Source: Prevotella sp. (GTDB taxonomy: Bacteria; Bacteroidota; Bacteroidia; Bacteroidales; Bacteroidaceae). Taken from it: a stretch of 64,000 nucleotides of DNA. The stretch covers positions 218,447 to 282,446 of the forward strand of contig JAFYZT010000027.1 of the NCBI GenBank assembly GCA_017548605.1, read 5' to 3'. The translations under genes were made by a program, and so were the position numbers. The notes beneath the pieces were generated by a model. It did no database searches. It was not told the DNA's origin and saw only the letters and a list, made by a program, of their open reading frames with translations. Positions 16,075 through 24,259 of the stretch are shown here, in pieces; the first letter of the stretch is position 1; each line of letters opens with the position of its first letter.

Positions 16075-16542
16075 ATGAAATGCCCCTATTGCCATAAGAC
16101 GGTGGCTAAAGGCTCCGACTATTGTGACAAGTGCGGTGCCTCGCTCAGTGACGTTCACTACTGTGAGCGTTGCGGCACTATCAGGCAACGAGGCATTCTG
16201 AAATGTCCGGTATGCGGTACTCCTTATCCCAAAGGGCAAGGGGCAAGGGGCAAGGGGCAAGGAGCAGCCGCTTACGGCATGAAGAAAGGCCCGGCTTCAC
16301 TTTGGAAACCGGGCATCATCATATTATTACTCTCCGTCCTCGTGGGTACCTTCGCGTTCATGAAACGAGCTAACAACCAGCAATATGCCAAGGCTCTGGA
16401 GCGCGAATATGCCGCATGGAACGCAGCACAGGCAGAAGCCACCCAAGCCAAGGCGAAGAAAGCGAAGAGCACCACAAAGGGAACGAAGAAGAGTACGAAG
16501 AAAAGTTCTTCAAGCAGTAGTAAGAAAAAAGGAACTAACTAA
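16075..16542 (+). CDS. Double zinc-ribbon single-pass membrane protein
   Basis: 155 residues with two adjacent zinc ribbons: CPYCHKT...CDKCGAS, then CERCGTI...CPVCGTP. A short linker PKGQGARGKGQGA is encoded by a GGGGCAAG minisatellite. One membrane span follows (IIILLLSVLVGTFAFM), then an alanine-rich helix and a very basic Lys/Ser/Thr tail. It starts directly at the stop of the YdjG-like gene, so it is co-translated. The topology is the same as the divergent zinc-ribbon/LysM protein (ribbon, span, extracytoplasmic tail) but without LysM; the basic tail could contact wall or membrane lipids. Function unknown. Confidence 0.75.
   Translation: MKCPYCHKTVAKGSDYCDKCGASLSDVHYCERCGTIRQRGILKCPVCGTPYPKGQGARGKGQGAAAYGMKKGPASLWKPGIIILLLSVLVGTFAFMKRANNQQYAKALEREYAAWNAAQAEATQAKAKKAKSTTKGTKKSTKKSSSSSSKKKGTN
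16231..16264 (+). repeat. GGGGCAAG minisatellite inside a coding region
   Basis: About four copies of the 7-base unit GGGGCAA encode the KGQGARGKGQGA linker of the zinc-ribbon protein. Three units would be 21 bp, so in-frame expansion is possible. The unit resembles the repeat core at 8549-8570. Confidence 0.75.
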
Positions 16543-16550
16543 TAGAATAG

Positions 16551-18410
16551 TCAACCTTTCTTCAGTACTACTTTCTGTGCGTATGCCAAAGCAGCTGAGC
16601 GGAAAAACGCACGGAATTCACTGTAATTGCTGGCAGGGAATAATCCATTGTGTATTACGATGTGGTGCATAACCCGTAAATGTCCATCCACGGCATTTAC
16701 CTCAAACGAAGACGAGCCGAAAGGTGAATCCACTTTCATGGGCATGGGGGCAGACTCAACCACATATCCTTCAGGCAAGACGATGTCCATCTCCATCTCG
16801 AAAGAACGTCCCATTTCCACCTCGATGGCAATATCACGGTTACCGTCAGGCAGGTTTGGGAACGACATATCCAGAGGAGCCAGTTGCAGGAACAAACGTT
16901 GTCCTGTGACCGAAGCCATCCTATCCACCTTGGCCTTGCATTGCGCTTTCAAGAGAGGATGACGACCATCTACACACCGTTCCTCTATCCTCAATTCTTC
17001 TATCAAGCATTGATTGACTTTCATGAGCCCTTTCACCTTTGCCTTGCGCTCATTATCGTCTGCCATTACTAATGGCAGGAAACGTTCATACATCCCACAG
17101 GCTGCAGAAAAAGTCCAATCTACATCTGCACTACCATCAGGATGCATGGCTGTTACCATATATGTGTGTACCACATTGTCACGTTCATCATATTGTGGAA
17201 GTCGAACCAATTCTCCTCCCTGCGATGTGATGGCCAGCGCATCATGACCAGCAATAAGACTATGAATGTAACCTAATGGAATGTGCTGGTTGGTACATTC
17301 AAGCCATAAGGTGTCACCATCAATAGATGCCATGGCTATGGCATGATTGAACTGATTGGCATTGGAAAAGTCAGGAAAAAGCCGCCGCTGGTCGGTCCCG
17401 ATAATGACATATTGAGCAGGCACTCCCACTTCCTTCAGCATGGCAACCATGAGATTGGAGAGCCCCTTACAATCACCAAAGCCTGTGCGCCATACCTCCT
17501 CGGCAGAAAAGGGCTGGTAGCCGCCGACTCCCAACTGAATACTTACATAGCGGGTGTTTTGCTGAAGCAGTCGATATGCCACGTTGATTTTCGACAACAT
17601 GGAACGGCAGGTATCTGTCGCTTGACGAAGTTGTTCTTTCAAGTTTTCGGGAAGGGTCTGCCTGCCCTCCAACAGGCTGCTATGCCATTGGCCAAAAGAC
17701 CGCCAAGAAGACATATCACCTTTCCATTTATCAAAAGCGAAAGTAATCGGGGCAAAATAAACAGTCGGTAGTATGCTTTCAAGATCAGGGGCGAAGTCCA
17801 AATCTGCAATCGGCTCCACGTTGTCACAAGCAATGGTATACACTTTCCTCCCTTTCTCGTCAATACGCTCCTCCACCTTGTTGTCCATATTCACCACATG
17901 CCAACGGCAAGATTGAGTAGCAGGAAGTGTAAGGGTATAATCAGCGTGTACCAAAGACATCTTTGGACGTGTAAGCGGCTGAAACGGTGGATAAGACAAA
18001 ACACCGTCGTTACGGCGAATGGTGAAGGTGTAAGTCACCACACAAGGATAGACGGGCGGTGTGACATCAGCATACATCGTGGTGACATCATCAGCCAGCC
18101 CGGCTGAGAGTTGTGTCGACTTCAGGTCTCCCTTCTTTAGTTTCCGAAGCACATTGCCATCGCCATCGGTCACCACACCCGAGAAGTCGATCAGACGGGT
18201 GTTATTGTCCACACCGACACCCCAGTCGGCACCCCATGAACCACGTGCATTCATCAGTTTATACGACTGCGTCTGCCGCCATTCCATGCCCCCTTTGTCA
18301 TCAACCATCACCGATGTGGTCTGGTTGAGCACGACCACATCAGCCTGCTGTGCCAAGGCTGACAGACCCGACAACACAGCCACCACGTAAGCAATAATGT
18401 ACCGTTTCAT
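16551..18410 (-). CDS. DUF3857 transglutaminase-like protein, catalytic residues mostly present
   Basis: Periplasmic protein of 619 residues with a signal peptide (ending SALAQ), an N-terminal DUF3857 beta domain, a central transglutaminase-like domain and a C-terminal DUF3858-type beta domain. The core shows GFGDCKGLSNLM, whose Cys is the nucleophile, then FNHAIAMASI, whose His is the second triad member, and WLECTNQ, where the usual Asp is Glu. It lies 16 bp after a longer paralogue in the same direction. The family is widespread in Bacteroidota, where substrates are unknown. This copy may retain activity, in contrast to its neighbour. Confidence 0.87.
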   Translation of the reverse strand: MKRYIIAYVVAVLSGLSALAQQADVVVLNQTTSVMVDDKGGMEWRQTQSYKLMNARGSWGADWGVGVDNNTRLIDFSGVVTDGDGNVLRKLKKGDLKSTQLSAGLADDVTTMYADVTPPVYPCVVTYTFTIRRNDGVLSYPPFQPLTRPKMSLVHADYTLTLPATQSCRWHVVNMDNKVEERIDEKGRKVYTIACDNVEPIADLDFAPDLESILPTVYFAPITFAFDKWKGDMSSWRSFGQWHSSLLEGRQTLPENLKEQLRQATDTCRSMLSKINVAYRLLQQNTRYVSIQLGVGGYQPFSAEEVWRTGFGDCKGLSNLMVAMLKEVGVPAQYVIIGTDQRRLFPDFSNANQFNHAIAMASIDGDTLWLECTNQHIPLGYIHSLIAGHDALAITSQGGELVRLPQYDERDNVVHTYMVTAMHPDGSADVDWTFSAACGMYERFLPLVMADDNERKAKVKGLMKVNQCLIEELRIEERCVDGRHPLLKAQCKAKVDRMASVTGQRLFLQLAPLDMSFPNLPDGNRDIAIEVEMGRSFEMEMDIVLPEGYVVESAPMPMKVDSPFGSSSFEVNAVDGHLRVMHHIVIHNGLFPASNYSEFRAFFRSAALAYAQKVVLKKG

Positions 18411-18426
18411 CTTCTCCTACAAATTA

Positions 18427-20418
18427 TCAGTTCTTCTTCAAGACCAACATTTCCGAGAATTTCGCAGCCATATTCTCGAAGAACGTCTTAATATCAGGAT
18501 AATCAAGTTGAGAATAGAGAAGGTTGTTGATGTTGAACGTAAACTTCACGGCCACAGCCTGGGGCGATGGGTTCAGTCTTACCGAATAAGCCAACCCACC
18601 ATCTTTTGTTGTCATCGAAGCACCCTGAGGCATCTCTTCCACTGTATAGCCGTCGGGCAATTGGAGCAGAAGGCTGACAGTGACCTGTTGCTTGAATGGG
18701 AATTCTATAGGCAGGATACGCTTCTCAGCCTTGAAGAGTGCATCCTCCACAGGGCGGAACAGGAAGGGGTTGACATAAATATGGTCGGCGGTGGCATCGC
18801 CATTACCACTATAGGTGATACTCTCCTCCACTGTAGGCAGGAAATCATCCCTGCCTATCTGTGAATAACTGTCCACCTGTGCTCCCACATTCTTTGCCAA
18901 CGCACGGATATAGGCACTGCTGTCGGCCGCCTCACGGTATTCCTCACGCATCTTTAACGCCGCTGACCGCTCGTATTTGATTTTCGCATTTCCCGTGAAC
19001 GACCCGTCGGCGGACAGTTTCACCATGGCCCTGATAGAGGTTTCTGCTCCTGGCAACTGCTGAAGGTTCACCCAGAAGCCTTCGCCTTTGGGAGTGATTA
19101 CCCTAGCCTGCTCCACTAACAGTTTAGCGGGCAGCACATTTATATATCCCTGTTCTGCCGAGGCATCGATGAAACTCATGGTTGAGTCGGTTTCCATCAC
19201 TCCCACAATAAAGGTGTTCAGATTCTTGATGGTAGGATGGGTCAAAGGTATCCGCCCGTGATTGCGCGTGCTCATCACAACGGGACAGGCCGTCACACCC
19301 GCATCTGAAAGCATATTGATCAAGATGAAGTTGAAGTCGGCATTGCTGGCCGTTCCCTCCTTGAGCACCTGTGAGGCAGATTTTCCCCAAATGGCATATT
19401 TGCCATTCCACGACAACCTTTGTCGCAGCAGCGCAAAGGCGGCGGTCACCTTCTCCCTCACATCACCCATCGCTGCAATACCCGCAGCCTGCATCTCCTG
19501 CTTGAGGGGGTTGCTCCTTTTGCAACATCCGCCAAATTCGCTGTCACCCATCAGTTCCTTGTCAATGTCGCTCCATGATGACGTGTAGTCTTCGTAGACA
19601 GAGCCGGGGATTTCCAAACTACGGAATTCAGCCTCTACCTTATTGCTGAAATCTGAGGCGCACCATACGAATTTGTCATCTTTGAGAGCCGGTAAATTCC
19701 GTGCTATGAATCGGTATTCATCGGTGGCACAATGCAACAGTGAACCGCTGACATTCAAGTTCACTGCTCCACTCTCTATTTTCCTCTCCATAGGAGAGGC
19801 TCCCGTCTCTTCCACGTTGAACTTAAAATATTCGGGGATGACCAGTTCATATGATGCATACGCCACAGGGATGGAATACTGGGCATGCCAAGTGTCGATA
19901 TGATAGTAAAAATCACTTTCTTTGGTGTACTGGTATTCGATGACCGAACCCACCTTGGCTTGCGGCACGGTAAATTTCAACAGTTTGAGACCTTTCTCGT
20001 ACTTCTCGCGGAAAACCATGTCGTTGGTTATCTTCGACTTTGTCACCGCACCGTTTTCCGTGTTATAGGCGGTGGCCTTGACACCCGTGACCACTTCCTT
20101 CAACCTCCTCCCTGACTCCATCTCCTGATAGGGAACAGTAACGTTGGCGTAATCCAAGCCCTCTTCTTTGAGGATTTTAATTCGTGTCTTGACTTCGGTA
20201 ATCACCTTGAAACTATTATTACGTACTTCATAGAATGTTTTCGTCATGGAGCAGAGCACCACGGCAGGAGCATCGGGGTCGAGTTCATACACTGTCATCG
20301 CCATTTCCTGATCAGTAGGTTTGCCGAATTTCAGGTTAGGTTCTATTGACTGTGCCATTGCAAGAATGCTTGACAGGCAAAAACATGCCCAAACAATAAA
20401 TAATCTTTTTGTTCTCAT
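18427..20418 (-). CDS. DUF3857/DUF3858 protein with degenerate transglutaminase domain
   Basis: 663 residues: signal peptide (LSSILAMAQ), DUF3857 domain, central transglutaminase-fold domain, and DUF3858 C-terminus. In the central domain the position of the nucleophilic Cys reads EGTASNADFNFIL, with no Cys, and the His position reads NLNTFIVGVM, with no His; only the Asp remains (FIDASAE). It is therefore probably a non-catalytic binding module. Tandem paralogue of the downstream 619-residue protein; the two likely work as a pair. A TTTG-N20-TATATTTG promoter precedes it at 20562-20593. Confidence 0.87.
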   Translation of the reverse strand: MRTKRLFIVWACFCLSSILAMAQSIEPNLKFGKPTDQEMAMTVYELDPDAPAVVLCSMTKTFYEVRNNSFKVITEVKTRIKILKEEGLDYANVTVPYQEMESGRRLKEVVTGVKATAYNTENGAVTKSKITNDMVFREKYEKGLKLLKFTVPQAKVGSVIEYQYTKESDFYYHIDTWHAQYSIPVAYASYELVIPEYFKFNVEETGASPMERKIESGAVNLNVSGSLLHCATDEYRFIARNLPALKDDKFVWCASDFSNKVEAEFRSLEIPGSVYEDYTSSWSDIDKELMGDSEFGGCCKRSNPLKQEMQAAGIAAMGDVREKVTAAFALLRQRLSWNGKYAIWGKSASQVLKEGTASNADFNFILINMLSDAGVTACPVVMSTRNHGRIPLTHPTIKNLNTFIVGVMETDSTMSFIDASAEQGYINVLPAKLLVEQARVITPKGEGFWVNLQQLPGAETSIRAMVKLSADGSFTGNAKIKYERSAALKMREEYREAADSSAYIRALAKNVGAQVDSYSQIGRDDFLPTVEESITYSGNGDATADHIYVNPFLFRPVEDALFKAEKRILPIEFPFKQQVTVSLLLQLPDGYTVEEMPQGASMTTKDGGLAYSVRLNPSPQAVAVKFTFNINNLLYSQLDYPDIKTFFENMAAKFSEMLVLKKN

Positions 20419-20773
20419 CTTTGATTGATATTATTAGTTAATTCAAGTTTCTAAGATTATCACTTCACTTTGGGAGTTAAGGAGAAGTACTCTGCTTCGC
20501 TTGGAAGTTAAAAGGACAATAACCCTGATGTAATAGAGGGGAGTTTGTCTATATTTTGCTACAAATATATGAAAAGAAAAACAAAATTCCAAATAATAAT
20601 TTAGGATTATTTCTTGATATTTACCCATAACCCTCTGTAAAACAGCGAATAGTACGTTTTTTACATATTTTACATAACACACCATTTTTGTACGTTTTTT
20701 ACACCGTTTCTCCTTGTTTCATATGTAGGGACTGTCTTTCTTTCTATTCTATAGTTTCATTTTCCCATTCTCC
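20419..20773. other. 355-bp AT-rich intergenic region
   Basis: Holds the DUF3857 promoter (20562-20593), a GAAGTTAAAAGG-type minisatellite (20470-20518) in the leader, and two copies of GTACGTTTTTTACA at 20652-20665 and 20690-20703. A short open frame at 20443-20685 has no recognisable protein features, overlaps the promoter and is judged non-coding. Confidence 0.6.
20562..20593 (-). promoter_or_regulatory. Sigma-ABfr-type promoter for the DUF3857 pair
   Basis: On the minus strand TTTG (20590-20593), then a 20-base spacer, then TATATTTG (20562-20569). The leader of about 140 bases contains the GTTAAAAGG minisatellite. Confidence 0.65.
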
Positions 20774-21442
20774 CTAAATATATACGTTCTCATCCTTTTT
20801 TAATCTCAAATATTTCTCTTTTTCCCAAGGTAATCGCTCTGTATCTATAGATATAACAATTGGTTTGAAATTTCTATTAAACCTGACATCACCCTCCTTC
20901 TTCACTTTATATGAATTAGAATTATTAATATTCCTCAAATAATAAGCATCAATGGAATCAAACATGCATCTAATATCAGTTTCTCTTGAAATTCCAACCT
21001 CAGCCAATGATTTTTCATATAATTCAACCTCAAAAAACAAAGTGTCTTTAGCTGGAAAAATACCATTTTTCACATAGTCAAAATCATACCACTTATAATG
21101 ATTCTTGAAACGGAAAGATTGCATTGTCTTCAATTCTTTTCCTTTATAATAGAAGCGGAAAGCTGGCTCACTTTGTTTATCTTGAGAAAGATATAAAGGG
21201 AACCGTAAATCCTCGTCCATTAAGTTTACACACCTGAACAAAAGTATATAAATTCTTGGATAATAACCTACAGAGTCTTGGGTTTCCCTATTCTCATAAT
21301 AATTAGTGTAAACATATTGTAAAATACAATCAATGTTTCTGTTGTCACTTTTGCAACACATGAAACAAAAACCAATGGCAAGAATCATCAATCTGGTTGC
21401 CTCCTTGCTGATTCTTTGACATAATAGCTTTTTCATGAACAT
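20774..21442 (-). CDS. Hypothetical lipoprotein, AT-rich
   Basis: No family recognised. The likely start is ATG 21442, with AAGGAAAA upstream, giving 222 residues; the frame extends to 21517. The N-terminus has a hydrophobic signal ending GFCFMCCKSD, consistent with a lipidation cysteine. The mature part is rich in Tyr, Asn and Lys, with a beta-like pattern and no clear motif. Its base composition is clearly more AT-rich than the neighbouring genes, suggesting recent acquisition. It stands alone: 331 bp from the DUF3857 start and 185 bp from the HAD gene. It could be a surface or immunity-type protein; there is no evidence for either. Confidence 0.6.
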   Translation of the reverse strand: MFMKKLLCQRISKEATRLMILAIGFCFMCCKSDNRNIDCILQYVYTNYYENRETQDSVGYYPRIYILLFRCVNLMDEDLRFPLYLSQDKQSEPAFRFYYKGKELKTMQSFRFKNHYKWYDFDYVKNGIFPAKDTLFFEVELYEKSLAEVGISRETDIRCMFDSIDAYYLRNINNSNSYKVKKEGDVRFNRNFKPIVISIDTERLPWEKEKYLRLKKDENVYI

Positions 21443-21627
21443 TGTATTTTCCTTCAACTGTTTCAAGTGGACAAGGGAATAAATTTCTTGTTTCATCTTT
21501 TTTGCAAAGATAACCATAAAACCCGTCTATTGCAATACCATCTTCATTATTGAAACGCTTGAAAATCATAATATTCTATATTACAGAACATTATAAAAAT
21601 GCAAACATACTCATTGACACAAAAAGG

Positions 21628-22350
21628 TCACTCTCCATTCAGCAGATTCACCAATTGGGTGATATGTTCCAACTCGGCCAAGCGTTCGTGGCGGAACGTT
21701 GGTGCGTGTTCCAGTTCCCATGTCACGTGGAACGGAATATGTACGGCATAGCCCCCTATTTCGAGCACTGGTCGGATATCACTTTTAAATGAGTTGCCCA
21801 CCATCAACAGTTCATGGGGCTGGCAATTGCAGTCACGGCATAGATTTCGATATTCATCGGGAGTCTTGTCGCTGACGATGAACGTACGTGAAAAGAAATG
21901 AGCCAGACCTGAACGTTGGAGCTTGCTCTCTTGGTCAAGCAGTTCGCCCTTAGTGAAAAGCACCATGCGCCCTTTCCACCTCTTTTCCAAGTAACGGAGC
22001 GTCTCCTCCACCCCGTCGAGCGGTGTGGCAGGCAGGTGGAGCAGTCCACGTCCTAATTCAAGTATGCGTCCCACATCTTCAGCAGGCACCTTGCCCTTAG
22101 ATACCTTGACAGCATTCTCTACCAGTGAGAGGGTAAATGCTTTGGTGCCAAAGCCCAAATCGGGCATATTCTTCGTCTCTGTCTGGAAGAGTGAAGTCCT
22201 GACCGTCTCGAAATCAGCAAAGGGAGCTAAAATTTCACAATAACGGTCTGTAGCCTCTTCGAAATGTCCCTGACAATCCCAAAGCGTGTCATCGGCATCA
22301 AAAGCCAACACCTTTATCCCGCTGATATCCATTGTTAGCGGTTGGTTCAT
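21628..22350 (-). CDS. HAD-superfamily hydrolase
   Basis: Predicted phosphatase of 240 residues. Motif I is FDADDTLWD near residue 16, motif II is the serine/threonine strand MVLFTKGE, motif III Lys is near FIVSDKTPDEY, and motif IV is MVGNSFKSDI. The cap is the short helical type of the YjjG/phosphoglycolate phosphatase-like group. The start overlaps the stop of the upstream deoxynucleoside kinase by 4 bp (ATGA), implying translational coupling and a possible role as a (deoxy)nucleotide phosphatase. Start could also be at the internal MDISG. Confidence 0.85.
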   Translation of the reverse strand: MNQPLTMDISGIKVLAFDADDTLWDCQGHFEEATDRYCEILAPFADFETVRTSLFQTETKNMPDLGFGTKAFTLSLVENAVKVSKGKVPAEDVGRILELGRGLLHLPATPLDGVEETLRYLEKRWKGRMVLFTKGELLDQESKLQRSGLAHFFSRTFIVSDKTPDEYRNLCRDCNCQPHELLMVGNSFKSDIRPVLEIGGYAVHIPFHVTWELEHAPTFRHERLAELEHITQLVNLLNGE

Positions 22351-22979
22351 TTGTCAGTGTCCTCCATAGGGAAGAGACCATACAAACGAGAGTCAATCTG
22401 ATCGGTAATGGTCTGGAAATCAGCCAAACTGGCCTCGAATTTCACATGGTCACCATCAACAATTATCAGGTTACCCTTGAACGTCTCAATCCATTCTTCA
22501 TAACGTTTGTTCAATCCTTCAAGGTAATCGATGCGGATGGATTGTTCATATTCCCTTCCGCGTTTGGCAATCTGCGCCACAAGGTTGGGCACCGATGAGC
22601 GGATGTAAATCATGAGATCGGGCAGTTTGACCAGTGACATCATCAAATCGAAGAGGTCGGTGTAATTGTCGAAATCACGGTCACTCATAAATCCACCATC
22701 GTGGAGGTTGGGTGCAAAGATTTTCGCATCCTCGAAGATGGTGCGGTCCTGTATGATATAATCCTTCGACTTGGAAATCTCCACCACCTCGCGGAACCGT
22801 TTGTTAAGGAAATATATCTGCAGGTTAAACGACCAGCGCGACATATCGGCATAGAAATCCGACAGATAAGGGTTGTTGTCGACGGGTTCAAAACGGGGTG
22901 TCCACCCATATCTGCGGGCAAGCATCTTGGTGAGTGTGGTTTTACCACTACCTATGTTTCCGGCTACTGCTATATGCAT
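22347..22979 (-). CDS. Deoxynucleoside kinase, paralogue 1
   Basis: Phosphorylates deoxynucleosides in salvage. 210 residues of the dNK family: P-loop GNIGSGKTT at residue 7, the FEPVDNNPYL substrate region, QDRTIFEDA (the DRS-type motif), and an arginine-rich lid region (IAKRGREYEQSI). It is encoded 69 bp after a close paralogue; in Lactobacillus, paired dNKs form a dAK/dGK heterodimer, so the same is plausible here. Followed by an overlapping HAD hydrolase gene. Substrate preference cannot be assigned from sequence alone. Confidence 0.92.
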   Translation of the reverse strand: MHIAVAGNIGSGKTTLTKMLARRYGWTPRFEPVDNNPYLSDFYADMSRWSFNLQIYFLNKRFREVVEISKSKDYIIQDRTIFEDAKIFAPNLHDGGFMSDRDFDNYTDLFDLMMSLVKLPDLMIYIRSSVPNLVAQIAKRGREYEQSIRIDYLEGLNKRYEEWIETFKGNLIIVDGDHVKFEASLADFQTITDQIDSRLYGLFPMEDTDK

Positions 22980-22988
22980 ATTATGAAT

Positions 22989-23022
22989 TAATTAACGAGT
23001 TGACAAGTTGACGAGTAATTTA
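22989..23022. repeat. GAGTTGACAAGTTGACGAGT-type minisatellite
   Basis: Degenerate units (ACGAGTTGACAAGTTGACGAG) in the gap between the two deoxynucleoside kinase genes. The same type occurs in two nearby gaps, 24168-24231 and, inverted, 25198-25244. Confidence 0.75.
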
Positions 23023-23048
23023 CAGAGAAGTCTTTTTACACCAGCCCC

Positions 23049-23672
23049 TTAACTCTCGGTGAACAATCCATATAGATTGGCATCTATACGGTCGGTGATG
23101 GAAGAGAAATCCTTGGGGTTATGTTCAAAATCGAGATCATCGACTTCGACGATGAGCACCTGTCCTTTGTATTTGTTATGGATAAAGTCCTCGTAACGGT
23201 TATTCAGGTTGGTGAGGTATTCCAGTTGGATGGACTGCTCGTAGTCGCGACCGCGTTTCTGAATATTCTGCACGAGATGGGGTACTGATGCCCGTAAGTA
23301 GATCATCAGTTGCGGATAGCGTACCGCTGTCATCATCGACTCAAATAGTTCCATATATGTATCGAAATCGCGGTCGCTGAGGTTACCCATGGCATAGTTG
23401 TTGGCTGCGAACACATACACACCCTCAAAAATGCTCCGGTCCTGAATGATATCATTGTCCGACTGTGCTATTTCCAGCAAATCACGGAACCGTTGTTTCA
23501 GAAAATACACTTCCAGGTTAAATGCCCACCGAGGTATGTCACTGTAGTAATCATCGAGATACGGATTATAATCTACGGCCTCAAACTGAGGAGTCCACCC
23601 GTAGTGCCTCGCCAACATATTGGTGAGTGTGGTCTTACCACTTCCCATATTTCCTGCTACGACAATATGCAT
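23049..23672 (-). CDS. Deoxynucleoside kinase, paralogue 2
   Basis: 207-residue dNK family protein with P-loop GNMGSGKTT, the FEAVDYNPYLDD substrate region, QDRSIFEGV, and IQKRGRDYEQSI in the lid. Compared with its downstream paralogue, Thr becomes Ser in the DRS motif and Pro becomes Ala near the substrate pocket, so specificity may differ. It is 25 bp after the MaoC gene, in the same direction. Tandem duplication is evident; a heterodimer is inferred from known Lactobacillus dAK/dGK. Confidence 0.92.
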   Translation of the reverse strand: MHIVVAGNMGSGKTTLTNMLARHYGWTPQFEAVDYNPYLDDYYSDIPRWAFNLEVYFLKQRFRDLLEIAQSDNDIIQDRSIFEGVYVFAANNYAMGNLSDRDFDTYMELFESMMTAVRYPQLMIYLRASVPHLVQNIQKRGRDYEQSIQLEYLTNLNNRYEDFIHNKYKGQVLIVEVDDLDFEHNPKDFSSITDRIDANLYGLFTES

Positions 23673-23697
23673 AATAACCTAAAGTTCTGAAATCCTC

Positions 23698-24162
23698 CTA
23701 AATAAAATAATACAGGAATGAGGCAATACCTTCGAGTGCCGGTTTTCGTTGACCTTCGATTTCTATCTTGAATGCTATCTCTGCCTTACATATACCGCGT
23801 AGGTTGGCTATGTTATGCAACGTAGTAACCAACCGTACACGGCTGCCCGTAACCACAGGTTGGCCGAAACGCATCTTATCCATGCCGTAATTGACCAGCA
23901 TCTTGATATTGTTCACCTCGATAATCTGGTCCCACATATGGGGAAGAAGGGACAAGGTGAGATAACCATGGGCTATGGTACTTTTGTATTGACTTTCTTT
24001 TTGTGCCCTTTCCACATCCACATGAATCCATTGATGGTCGAGTGTGGCATCGGCAAAAAGGTTGATTCGTTCCTGGTCGACAAGCAACCACTCCGAACAA
24101 CCCAGTTCTTCTCCCAGATGCGAAGCAAATTCCTCGTAAGAATTAACAATCAGTTTTGACAT
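23698..24162 (-). CDS. MaoC-family (R)-specific enoyl-CoA hydratase
   Basis: Hot-dog fold protein of 154 residues, the single-domain MaoC size. The catalytic Asp/His pair is in FADATLDHQWIHVD, and the HGYLTLSLL segment follows. It is predicted to hydrate enoyl-CoA or a related thioester. Next upstream is a phosphate acyltransferase; in some bacteria these two are fused as one enoyl-CoA hydratase/phosphate acetyltransferase, so the adjacency supports a joint acyl-CoA pathway. Its stop is 25 bp before the dNK gene. Confidence 0.88.
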   Translation of the reverse strand: MSKLIVNSYEEFASHLGEELGCSEWLLVDQERINLFADATLDHQWIHVDVERAQKESQYKSTIAHGYLTLSLLPHMWDQIIEVNNIKMLVNYGMDKMRFGQPVVTGSRVRLVTTLHNIANLRGICKAEIAFKIEIEGQRKPALEGIASFLYYFI

Positions 24163-24167
24163 AATTT

Positions 24168-24231
24168 GGTTGACGTGTTAACAAGTTGGACAATTTAACG
24201 AGTATTTTGTTAGTTGACGAATTGACAAACA
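24168..24231. repeat. GTTGACGAATTGACAA-type minisatellite
   Basis: Degenerate run (GGTTGACGTGTTAACAAGTT... GTTGACGAATTGACAAAC) between the MaoC and phosphate acyltransferase genes, of the same family as 22989-23022. Confidence 0.7.
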
Positions 24232-24259
24232 TTTGCGCCCTACCTTGGGAGGAGGGGTA

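Noticed and set aside
20443-20685. Possible 80-residue protein upstream of the DUF3857 operon
   Set aside because: Overlaps the promoter and minisatellite leader of the operon and has no protein features.
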